DNA from: Cetobacterium sp. UBA6069
Lineage (GTDB): Bacteria > Fusobacteriota > Fusobacteriia > Fusobacteriales > Fusobacteriaceae
DNA: 24,267 nt
NCBI GenBank assembly: GCA_002428805.1
Contig: DIXX01000007.1
Location: 1-24,267 of the forward strand
Direction: 5' to 3'
The notes under the pieces were generated by a model. The model was not told the DNA's origin, did no database searches, and saw nothing but the letters and a program-made list of their open reading frames with translations. Shown piece by piece: positions 8,231 to 15,748 of this stretch (positions are counted from its first letter, which is position 1; every line of letters starts with the position of its first letter). Position numbers and translations under genes: made by a program.

Positions 8231-8563
8231 TTATAATGCTATTCCTAATGTTACTAAAGCCACTACCCCTATTATGTACTTCCAAATTGGAGTTTTTGAT
8301 TCTGTTTCAGTTAAACTTTTATTTAAAGAGTCATTGCTTTCATTTAACTGGATAACTTGTTTTTGATCTTTAAATTTATCTGCGTTTATATTTGTATCTT
8401 CTATTTTTATAACTTTTTTCTCAAGTTGAACATTACTCTCTTTTGGATAGCTTTCTAGTTGCTCCTTATTAACTCCCGTAACTTGTTTGTCAATAACTAC
8501 ATCCTCATTAGCAAAAACTCCTAAAGATAAAATCATTAATCCTGTAATAACTAGTTTTTTCAT
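8231..8563 (-). CDS. Small exported protein with N-terminal signal and C-terminal membrane helix
   Basis: 110 residues of no family I recognise. It begins with a signal-like stretch (MKKLVITGLMILSLGVFA, probable cleavage after residue 18). About 70 polar, charged residues follow, and a hydrophobic helix at about 92-110 (WKYIIGVVALVTLGIAL) ends the protein with almost no tail. That predicts a periplasmic domain anchored in the inner membrane by its C-terminus. The ATG overlaps the TGA of the TPR gene (ATGA) and AGGAGAGAAC is upstream, so translation is probably coupled. Its place between the TPR protein and ExbB suggests an accessory subunit of the same envelope machine; this is inference from position only. 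Confidence 0.75.
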   Translation of the reverse strand: MKKLVITGLMILSLGVFANEDVVIDKQVTGVNKEQLESYPKESNVQLEKKVIKIEDTNINADKFKDQKQVIQLNESNDSLNKSLTETESKTPIWKYIIGVVALVTLGIAL

Positions 8564-11415
8564 ATGTTCTCTCCTCCGTTAAAAAAATCTTTGTATTTTT
8601 CAGAAAGAGGTGCATTCTCTTTCTTTAGTTGCTCGTAATATTTTACCGCTACATCTTTTTTCTCAATTTTTAAATTTAAGAATATCAATTTTTCTAAGAA
8701 ATAATCTTTATTTTTACTCTCTGTCTTTAAAAGTTCATCATATTGTGCTATAGCATCCGTAAAACTATTTAAAGCTTCATATGATTCAGCTGATCTTATT
8801 TTCGATTCTAAAGCAAATTCACTTTGTGGATACAGAAGGTATAATTTTGTATAATTCCTTACGGCTTCATTTAGTAATCCTGTTTCCTTCTCTATATTGG
8901 CTACTCCAAATAACGCCTTATCTTTATAAGGACTACTTTCTAGAGAAAGAATTGAGTTATAATAAACTTTTGCATTTTCATAATCTTTTTTTGAGAAATA
9001 ATAGTCTCCTAAACCAAGTGATCCATAATCTTTATATGAATCAGTAGTCACAAGTTTTTCAAATTCAGCTTTTGCCTCTTCTACTTTTTTCTCCCTTTGG
9101 AAATGATTAGCCATATAATAACTTTTTTTCTCATCACTTGTTATTTTATTTATCCACTCTAACTCTTTTTGCAGATTTTTAGTATTTTGAGATAATTCAA
9201 TAACTTTCATAAGAGATTTCTCTTTTAAAGTTTCATCTTTAGTTTCAGTATAAAGTTTTTCATATGTCTTTATGCTATTGTTACTATTTCCAGAGATTCC
9301 ATATAACTCTCCCTCCATTAAAAGAATATTATCTTTTAATCTTGAATTAGGATAAGAGCTCATGAACTCTTTACTCTTTGCTTCAAACTCAGCACTATCC
9401 TTTAATAAATATAATGAAGATATTTGCCAGTACAGACCTTTTTCTTTATATTCTGGAGTTTTAGATTCTTGTGCACTTATTTTATAAGCCTCGATTGCTT
9501 CTTTATATTTTTTTTCTGTATAATAAGTTTCTCCTATTTGGAATTGTGCGTAATCTCCTAAAGTTGAAACTAACTTTAATTTCTCAAAATATTCTCTAGC
9601 TTTTTCCGGGTTATCTAGTCTGAAATAACTTATTGCAACTTTATCAACCACATCTTCTAAAGCAAATAGATTATCCCCTGCTATATAAGTTTCTCCAGAT
9701 GAAATTGCGTCTTCATACTTTTCCCATAAGAAGTAATTTTTTATTATGTTGTAATTAGCCTTTTCAAATAAAGCTTTATCTTTTGGTTCTTCGTTCTTTG
9801 CAATCTGCTTAAAGTACATATCCGCTTCTTCATATCTTCCCATACCCATAGTTGCAATTCCTTTTTGATATGTGTTTTCTAAAGAAGCATCTTGCATATT
9901 TAAATACTGCATAACTTCATTGTATTTTTTTTGAGCAATCATTACCTCTATCAAATTAGAAACTATATCTGGGTCTCTATTTGTAGCTAGATAATCTTTA
10001 TAAAGATTTATTGCTGCATCCCCTTTTCCTTCTGATAAAAGATTGTCTGAACTAATTATCGTAATGTTCTTTCTGTATTCTTGATCTCCTGGATACTTAG
10101 TATTAAACTCACTTATTGCTGAGCTTAATGATACTCTATCTTTTGTCTTACTTAAGGTAACTATTAATCTATATAGAGATTCTTTTGTTGGAGATATATT
10201 ATTATTTTTTCTATAGTACTCTTCAGCTACTTTAAAATCTCTCTCTTCAAAAGCTGAGGCTGCTATTAAATTATTAATTGCAATCTCCTCTTCTCTTTTT
10301 AAATTTAGACCTACAACTAAATTTCTATTCCCTAAAACCCATTTATAATTTTTATTCAAATACTCAATTGAAAGTTGATAATAAATACTTTCGTTCTTGT
10401 ATTTTGTTGTATAAAGTTTTCTAAAGTTTTCTAGTGAATTCCTATAATTTTTCAATCTATACTGTGAAAGAGCTATTCCATAAACTACATCAGTATCTTT
10501 ATTTGATATTTTATTATAATATTCTAAAGCTTTATCATTCAAGCCTCTAACTATATAAAAATCACCAAAGCTTTTTAAAGCTGTACTATATAGTTTAGGA
10601 TCTGAAGATAATGTCGATAAAATATTTTCTGCTTCTTTTGAGTTTCCTGCTTTTAAATAGATTTCTATCATCGTTAAAACAGATAGTGTTTTATATTCAG
10701 AGTTACTCTTACTATCTTTTACTTTTTTAAAATGATTCAGAGCTTTTGTTGATTCGTTTGTTTTATAGTATGATGATCCATATAAATAATCTACAAGTTC
10801 TTGATTTATACCAACCTTACTTCCTCTATAATACTCATCTAAATAAACTATCGTCTTTATATATTGAGAGTTATTATATGCGGCTAAAGCAAGGTTTAAA
10901 ACAACGTCTTCATAATTTTTACCTTGTAAATTAAGAGCAGTTGTTAATTCTCTTTGAGCTCTAATATAATCTTTATTATCCATATAACCTTTTCCGACAG
11001 CTAAAAGAGCTTCTTCATAATCATTTTTACCCTCGGCAGTTGTTTTATTTATTAAATTTGCAGCTTTAGTTGCTGTTTCAAAATCTTTTAATCCAACATA
11101 TGATTTTGTTAAATAAAGATATATATTATTCATTTCATTCTGAGTTAGTTTTAACTCTTTTAAACATCCATTTAAAGTATTTATAGCTTCTTGATATCTT
11201 CCCTCTACATAATACACTTGCCCCATTCTTATTCTGATATTTTTTATATATCTCGAACGAGGATATTTAGTTAAAAAGTTATTTGATTCTTGAAGTGCCA
11301 TAGAATATTTTTTTTGAAGAAATAACTCATCTAAAAATTTTATATCCTCTTTTTCAGAAGCCAATAATCCTGAACATATTAAAACTCCGGCTATAAATAG
11401 TTTAAGTTTTCTCAC
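8560..11415 (-). CDS. Large exported tetratricopeptide-repeat protein
   Basis: 951 residues. An N-terminal signal sequence of about 20 residues (MRKLKLFIAGVLICSGLLAS) is followed by TPR-type helix pairs along nearly the whole length, for example YVEGRYQEAINTL, YRLKNYRNSLENF, YTEKKYKEAIEAYK and YFSKKDYENAKVYY. There is no obvious enzyme domain. The lone Cys in the signal (LIC) does not fit a lipobox well. It is presumably a periplasmic scaffold, comparable in theme only to CpoB/YbgF beside tol-pal. The start is GTG 11415, overlapping the TGA of the DUF116 gene as GTGA, with AGAGGTGG upstream. The 4-base overlaps at both ends imply coupled translation. Confidence 0.85.
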   Translation of the reverse strand: MRKLKLFIAGVLICSGLLASEKEDIKFLDELFLQKKYSMALQESNNFLTKYPRSRYIKNIRIRMGQVYYVEGRYQEAINTLNGCLKELKLTQNEMNNIYLYLTKSYVGLKDFETATKAANLINKTTAEGKNDYEEALLAVGKGYMDNKDYIRAQRELTTALNLQGKNYEDVVLNLALAAYNNSQYIKTIVYLDEYYRGSKVGINQELVDYLYGSSYYKTNESTKALNHFKKVKDSKSNSEYKTLSVLTMIEIYLKAGNSKEAENILSTLSSDPKLYSTALKSFGDFYIVRGLNDKALEYYNKISNKDTDVVYGIALSQYRLKNYRNSLENFRKLYTTKYKNESIYYQLSIEYLNKNYKWVLGNRNLVVGLNLKREEEIAINNLIAASAFEERDFKVAEEYYRKNNNISPTKESLYRLIVTLSKTKDRVSLSSAISEFNTKYPGDQEYRKNITIISSDNLLSEGKGDAAINLYKDYLATNRDPDIVSNLIEVMIAQKKYNEVMQYLNMQDASLENTYQKGIATMGMGRYEEADMYFKQIAKNEEPKDKALFEKANYNIIKNYFLWEKYEDAISSGETYIAGDNLFALEDVVDKVAISYFRLDNPEKAREYFEKLKLVSTLGDYAQFQIGETYYTEKKYKEAIEAYKISAQESKTPEYKEKGLYWQISSLYLLKDSAEFEAKSKEFMSSYPNSRLKDNILLMEGELYGISGNSNNSIKTYEKLYTETKDETLKEKSLMKVIELSQNTKNLQKELEWINKITSDEKKSYYMANHFQREKKVEEAKAEFEKLVTTDSYKDYGSLGLGDYYFSKKDYENAKVYYNSILSLESSPYKDKALFGVANIEKETGLLNEAVRNYTKLYLLYPQSEFALESKIRSAESYEALNSFTDAIAQYDELLKTESKNKDYFLEKLIFLNLKIEKKDVAVKYYEQLKKENAPLSEKYKDFFNGGENI

Positions 11416-11948
11416 GTTGTCCCCACCTCTCTTAATACTTTTCTTATTTCACTCACAGCTACTCTTGTATTTTTGCATGGTCCTTCAACTATTTTATTAA
11501 ACAAACCATATACTGGTAACGGGAATGCATCTCTAATCCCCGAAGTTAAATCCCTTTTACAAGCTATAGCTATAACTAAATTCGGTTTATACTCTTTCAA
11601 ATACATCCTAGCTAGTGTCCCACCTGTAGCTACCTTTACATCGATATTGCTGAATTCATCTTGAATTTTAACAATTTCAGATATATCACAAAGTCCACAT
11701 TTTTTACAATTCTCTATACTATTTGTTATTTTTAAGTTACAATCATATTTTTGAATACAGTGTGGTAGTAATATTGCTATTTTTTTTACACCTGTTTTTT
11801 TTATAAACTTCAATACTCTTTTGTTATTAAATTCTATAAATTTTTTTGCACTATTATTATCACTCGAATTTTTAAATATCATTTCTTCCAATAAATACCT
11901 AAAATAGTAGAGCTCATACATAATTTTTAAGATATAAATTTTGCTCAT
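11412..11948 (-). CDS. DUF116 domain protein
   Basis: 178 residues. The DUF116 pattern is clear: AILLPHCIQ with C64 and C70, then CKKCGLC (C81, C84, C87), VATGGTLAR, VIAIACKRDL (C130), LPVYGLFN and EGPCKNT (C158). Seven conserved cysteines suggest a bound metal or iron-sulfur cluster, but the biochemical role of the family is not known to me. ATG 11948 follows TAAGGAGAAATA. It is the first gene after a good promoter and leads the TPR/Ton operon, sharing a 4-base overlap with the TPR gene. Confidence 0.88.
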   Translation of the reverse strand: MSKIYILKIMYELYYFRYLLEEMIFKNSSDNNSAKKFIEFNNKRVLKFIKKTGVKKIAILLPHCIQKYDCNLKITNSIENCKKCGLCDISEIVKIQDEFSNIDVKVATGGTLARMYLKEYKPNLVIAIACKRDLTSGIRDAFPLPVYGLFNKIVEGPCKNTRVAVSEIRKVLREVGTT

Positions 11949-11980
11949 TATTTCTCCTTAAATGAAAAAATATTATCCAA

Positions 11981-12009
11981 ATTATACCATAAAGCAATTC
12001 TCTTTGCAA
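11981..12009 (-). promoter_or_regulatory. Sigma-70-type promoter for the DUF116-TPR-exbBD-tonB-dnaX operon
   Basis: On the minus strand a -35-like TTGCAA (12004-12009) lies 17 bases from a perfect TATAAT (11981-11986). The RNA start should be near 11974, leaving a leader of about 25 bases with the AAGGAG ribosome site. It begins just past the dnaN terminator. Confidence 0.7.
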
Positions 12010-12012
12010 AAT

Positions 12013-12045
12013 AAAAAACTAGCTTACTCTGCAAGCTAGTTTTTT
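12013..12045 (-). terminator. Intrinsic terminator after dnaN
   Basis: A perfect 13-base inverted repeat (AAAAAACTAGCTT and AAGCTAGTTTTTT) with a 7-base loop starts 6 bases after the dnaN stop. The arms end in a U-run on either strand, so it could work in both directions, though only minus-strand genes are present. Confidence 0.88.
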
Positions 12046-12050
12046 GTTTT

Positions 12051-13172
12051 CTAGTCTTTCAAAGCTAAAGGCATCACTATGTAAGTATAATTATCTTCTT
12101 GCATATTTCTAGTTCTTACAGCACTATTCGATGTTGTAAACTCTAAAGTTATAACATCCTTATCACTAGATTGAGTAAATTCTAACAAGAATTTTACATT
12201 TAAAGAAATCTTTAAACTGTCCCCTTTATAATTTACTTTTGCTATCTCCTTTGCTTTTGCTATTTCTCCAACTCCTTCAATACCTAAAGTCTCATCAGAA
12301 AGTGTAAATATAGCTCCAAACTTAGATTCTGAATTATTCTTTACAAATATTTGAATTCTTTTCAACATCTTTTCAAATTCAGATCTCTCTATTTGTAATT
12401 TTTTATTATATCCGCTAGCCTCTAATATTGTTTTGTAATTTGGGAATGGAAGATCAATTACTCTACTCACTATAGAGATATTCCCTAATTTGAAGTATAG
12501 CTGTTTATTTTTTTGAGTAAAGGCTATCTCCTCTTCGTTACCATTTCTAAGTAATTTAGACATTGCATCAATTGTATTTATAGGAATACTCACTTTAAAT
12601 ACTCCAGCATTGTCTAAATATTCATGTTCTAAGTATGTTAGACGATATGTATCCGTCGATATAAACTTTATTTTATTCTCCTCTATCTCTAATCTTATAC
12701 AATTTATAGATAGATTGTCACTCGACATAGAAGCAGAGAATTTTACTTTATCAAAGTAGTCAGCTAAATCTACTTTTTTCAACTTAAATTGAAACTCCTC
12801 ATCTTTTAACTCTGATTCTTGAATTCTTGGAAATTCCTCTGCATTCATCAAGATAAACTCTGAAGCTGAATCAGATGTTTCAATTGTTAAAACATCCTCA
12901 GCTATATTTAAAGTTATATCTTCATCTTTTATCTCTTTTAAATACTCTTCAACCAAATGGTGTTGGAATACAGCTTTTCCCTCTTTTAAGATTTCACATT
13001 CCATACCAGTTGAAATCGTTAACTCTAAATTCGTTCCACAAAACCATAATTTATTATCTCTTGTTTCGATATAAACATAAGATATAATAGGTCTTATTTT
13101 ATTTTCATTTATAGCTTTTTCTACAATCTTTATTTTTTTTAAAAATTCTAGTCTATTAACTTTTAAAATCAA
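12051..13172 (-). CDS. dnaN: DNA polymerase III beta subunit (sliding clamp)
   Basis: 373 residues, the normal length for the ring-shaped clamp that tethers DNA polymerase. The three-fold domain layout is recognisable: ending of domain 1 with EFILMNAEEFPRI, domain 2 with KVKFSASMSSDN and FISTDTYRLTYLEH, and the C-terminal YTYIVMPLALKD, where the usual ending is M-P-L/M-R/A-L. The start is TTG 13172, preceded by AAGGAGG with a 6-base spacer; no ATG or GTG lies in frame nearby. It follows the sigma-factor gene by 17 bases and ends the operon at a strong terminator. dnaA is not adjacent, so this is not the usual dnaA-dnaN origin region. Confidence 0.95.
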   Translation of the reverse strand: MILKVNRLEFLKKIKIVEKAINENKIRPIISYVYIETRDNKLWFCGTNLELTISTGMECEILKEGKAVFQHHLVEEYLKEIKDEDITLNIAEDVLTIETSDSASEFILMNAEEFPRIQESELKDEEFQFKLKKVDLADYFDKVKFSASMSSDNLSINCIRLEIEENKIKFISTDTYRLTYLEHEYLDNAGVFKVSIPINTIDAMSKLLRNGNEEEIAFTQKNKQLYFKLGNISIVSRVIDLPFPNYKTILEASGYNKKLQIERSEFEKMLKRIQIFVKNNSESKFGAIFTLSDETLGIEGVGEIAKAKEIAKVNYKGDSLKISLNVKFLLEFTQSSDKDVITLEFTTSNSAVRTRNMQEDNYTYIVMPLALKD

Positions 13173-13189
13173 TTTAAACCTCCTTGCTT

Positions 13190-14038
13190 TTAATAGTAAT
13201 AGTTTCCTTTTAGTAAGTCACTATAACGTATTCTTAATTTTTCCAATGTTTTTTGCTCGATTTGTCTTACTCGTTCCCTTGTTATGCTAAAGCTTTGACC
13301 GATATCTTCTAATGTATGAATTTGATTTCCATCAAATCCAAACCTAAGTTTTAAAATTTGTTTTTCTCTTTCATTGAGCTTATTTAAAATTTCATTTATT
13401 TGTTCTGCACTTATACCTCGAAGAATAGTATCTTCTAAATCGTTATATTCTTCGCTCGCTATAGTATCTTCTAAATATATATCTTCACCTATTGGTGAGC
13501 TCAATGATATTGTTTCTTGAAACTCAACCATTAGGTCTTGAACTTTCTCAAGATTTATTCCTAAACTTTCTGAAATCTCATATATACTTGGATAATCTCC
13601 TTTTATCATAACTGCATCCATTATAAATCTATTTATTTTATTTAATAAGTCGTGTTTATAAGATGGTATTCTTATCTCTCTGCCTTTACTTATAATAGCT
13701 TTAGTTATAGCTTGCTTTATCCACCAAACGGCGTAAGTTGAAAATCTATAACCTTTTTCAATATCAAATTTTTCAATAGCATGAATCAATCCAAAATTTC
13801 CTTCACTTATTAAATCAATAAAGCTCATTCCTTTATTACTATATTTTTTAGCAACATTAACTACTAATCTTAAATTACACAAAATCAATCTTTCTCTGGC
13901 TTCTATCTCACCGTTTTTAGCTTTTTTAAGCAGAGAAACTTCCTCTTCTTTTTCTAACACTTCATACTCTTTTATATCCTCTAGATAAAACGAAACTAAA
14001 TCTTTTTCTGTCATATACACCCCATACCCTTTAGTCAT
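13190..14038 (-). CDS. RNA polymerase sigma-70 family factor (RpoD-like, lacking region 1.1)
   Basis: Up to 282 residues. Region 1.2 covers about 11-42, region 2 about 46-116 (GNFGLIHAIEKFD and FSTYAVWWIKQAITKAI), region 3 about 126-200, and region 4 about 214-268 (LNEREKQILKLRFGF, then RERVRQIEQKTLEKLR). The Gln and Thr that read the -10 box in RpoD are kept in WWIKQAIT, matching the TATAAT boxes in this window. No region 1.1 is present, so it may be a group 2 factor or a compact housekeeping factor; I cannot decide. The start is uncertain: ATG 14038 has a weak ribosome site, while ATG 14014 (MTEKDLV) or GTG 14020 have G-rich sequence ahead. Confidence 0.88.
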   Translation of the reverse strand: MTKGYGVYMTEKDLVSFYLEDIKEYEVLEKEEEVSLLKKAKNGEIEARERLILCNLRLVVNVAKKYSNKGMSFIDLISEGNFGLIHAIEKFDIEKGYRFSTYAVWWIKQAITKAIISKGREIRIPSYKHDLLNKINRFIMDAVMIKGDYPSIYEISESLGINLEKVQDLMVEFQETISLSSPIGEDIYLEDTIASEEYNDLEDTILRGISAEQINEILNKLNEREKQILKLRFGFDGNQIHTLEDIGQSFSITRERVRQIEQKTLEKLRIRYSDLLKGNYYY

Positions 14039-14118
14039 CTTTTTCTATTTTTTTGAATTTCCGTGTTGCTTAATATTTAATTTTGATTTTTACTTATGTA
14101 ATTACTTTAAAATATTTT

Positions 14119-15120
14119 TTAATAAAACTCTTCTTTTAACTCTCTTGTCATTAACTCTTTAACTTTTTCTTTTGTATCTGCTCCCTCGTATATAATAGCA
14201 TATATAGCTTCTACTATAGGCATACTTATTCCTAACTCTAGTTTCTTAGCATAAACAGCTTTAACTGTTGGAACACCCTCTGCTACCATAACCATACTTT
14301 TAAGAATATCATCTATCTGCTCACCTTTTCCAAGTCTCTCTCCAACATATCTATTTCTACTATGTTGGCTAGCACATGTTACAACTAGGTCCCCAATCCC
14401 AGTTAAACCTGAAAATGTACGTTCATCAGCGCCCATTACTTTTCCAAATCTTATCATCTCTGCTATTCCTCTTGTTATAAGTGCAGCCTTTGCATTGTCT
14501 CCATAACCTAATCCGTCAGCTATTCCTGCTCCTATTGCTAAACAGTTTTTTACAGCTCCTCCAAGTTCAACTCCCGCTATATCTCCACTCACATAAACTC
14601 TGAAGTTTTCTGTATTAAATAGCTCTTGAACTTTTTTAGCATTCTCCAACTCTCCAGCTGCTACTATCGTTGTAGGTAATTCTTGAGCTACCTCTTCAGC
14701 ATGAGTTGGACCTGATAAAACAACTATATTCTTATGATATTTCCCTTTTATTTCATCCTTCATTACATGTGATAGTGTTTCTCCACTAGAAACTTCTATC
14801 CCTTTTGCTGTATTTATTAAAATCATTCCCTCTTCAATTTGTGGAGATATTCTTGCCATAACTCCTCTTAAAACTTGTGAAGGAACAGAAAAAATAATGT
14901 ATTTAACATCAATTAAAAGTCCTTCAATCTCTGAAGTTACTTTTAATTTTTCTGGAAACTTAATACCTGGAAGTAACCTTTTATTCTCTTTTTCTAAAGA
15001 TAATTTTTCAGCAATCTCCTTGTTGTGCTCCCACATTGTTACGTCATATCCTTTTTTTGCTAAGATCATTCCTAAAGCTGTTCCCCAGCTTCCTGCTCCA
15101 ATTACAACTACTTTTTCCAT
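14119..15120 (-). CDS. gpsA: Glycerol-3-phosphate dehydrogenase [NAD(P)+]
   Basis: 333 residues. It reduces dihydroxyacetone phosphate to sn-glycerol-3-phosphate, the backbone for phospholipids. The N-terminal Rossmann motif is VVIGAGSWGTALGMILA (about 5-21). VLSGPTHAEEVAQELPT and the catalytic lysine region ELGGAVKNCLAIGAGIADGL follow, then the helical C-terminal domain with GLTGIGDLVVTC. It starts at ATG 15120, 13 bases after plsY, which uses its product. An 80-base AT-rich gap separates it from the sigma gene; I saw neither a convincing terminator nor promoter there. Confidence 0.96.
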   Translation of the reverse strand: MEKVVVIGAGSWGTALGMILAKKGYDVTMWEHNKEIAEKLSLEKENKRLLPGIKFPEKLKVTSEIEGLLIDVKYIIFSVPSQVLRGVMARISPQIEEGMILINTAKGIEVSSGETLSHVMKDEIKGKYHKNIVVLSGPTHAEEVAQELPTTIVAAGELENAKKVQELFNTENFRVYVSGDIAGVELGGAVKNCLAIGAGIADGLGYGDNAKAALITRGIAEMIRFGKVMGADERTFSGLTGIGDLVVTCASQHSRNRYVGERLGKGEQIDDILKSMVMVAEGVPTVKAVYAKKLELGISMPIVEAIYAIIYEGADTKEKVKELMTRELKEEFY

Positions 15121-15133
15121 TTAATTTATCTCC

Positions 15134-15739
15134 TTACTTTAAATTAAATTTATTTTCTTTTCCCTCTATAAGCCTTTGAATATTAGCTTTATGCTTATAG
15201 ATTACAAAAACTCCTACCACTAATGAAATTATAACTAACGGCATTCTAGTTGCTGTATCTCTCACCGGGAAAAAGTATGCTAATACTGGTAATAACCCAG
15301 CACACAGTACAGATCCTAAAGAGATATATTTACTAACTCCTACCACTAATATAAATATTAGTACAAGTATACCTACTACCTTCGGCATTAAGAAAAGAAA
15401 AACTCCTAAACTTGTAGCAACACCTTTTCCACCTTTAAATTGTAAAAAGAATGAGAAAGTATGTCCTAATATTGCTACCAATCCTAATAATATTATATAG
15501 ATTCCATCTACACCAAAGCTATTAGCTAGGTAAAGTGGAAGATAACCTTTTAAAGCATCTAATATCAGAACCATTATACCATACTTTGGACCTAAAATTC
15601 TATATGCATTTGTTGCCCCAGAATTTTTACTTCCGTGCTCTCTTATATCAATATTCTTTGTAGCTTTTCCAAGCCAAACCCCACAAGGTAATGAACCAAA
15701 TACATATGCAACTATTGCAAATATTAAAAACTTCTCCAT
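15134..15739 (-). CDS. plsY: Acyl-phosphate:glycerol-3-phosphate acyltransferase
   Basis: 201 residues of a polytopic inner-membrane enzyme that makes lysophosphatidic acid from acyl-phosphate and glycerol-3-phosphate. The PlsY motifs are clear: YVFGSLPCGVWLGK, DIREHGSKNSGATNAYR and FLQFKGGKGVATSLG, with five or so membrane spans. ATG 15739 follows AGGAGGACTTT. It lies 9 bases after the methyltransferase gene and 13 before gpsA, forming a precursor-supply pair for the phospholipid pathway that pgsA continues further upstream. Confidence 0.96.
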   Translation of the reverse strand: MEKFLIFAIVAYVFGSLPCGVWLGKATKNIDIREHGSKNSGATNAYRILGPKYGIMVLILDALKGYLPLYLANSFGVDGIYIILLGLVAILGHTFSFFLQFKGGKGVATSLGVFLFLMPKVVGILVLIFILVVGVSKYISLGSVLCAGLLPVLAYFFPVRDTATRMPLVIISLVVGVFVIYKHKANIQRLIEGKENKFNLK

Positions 15740-15748
15740 AAAGTCCTC

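Noticed and set aside
14039..14118. Possible promoter or terminator between gpsA and the sigma gene
   Set aside because: The gap is AT-rich with short palindromes, but I found neither a pair of boxes at proper spacing nor a stem with a U-run.
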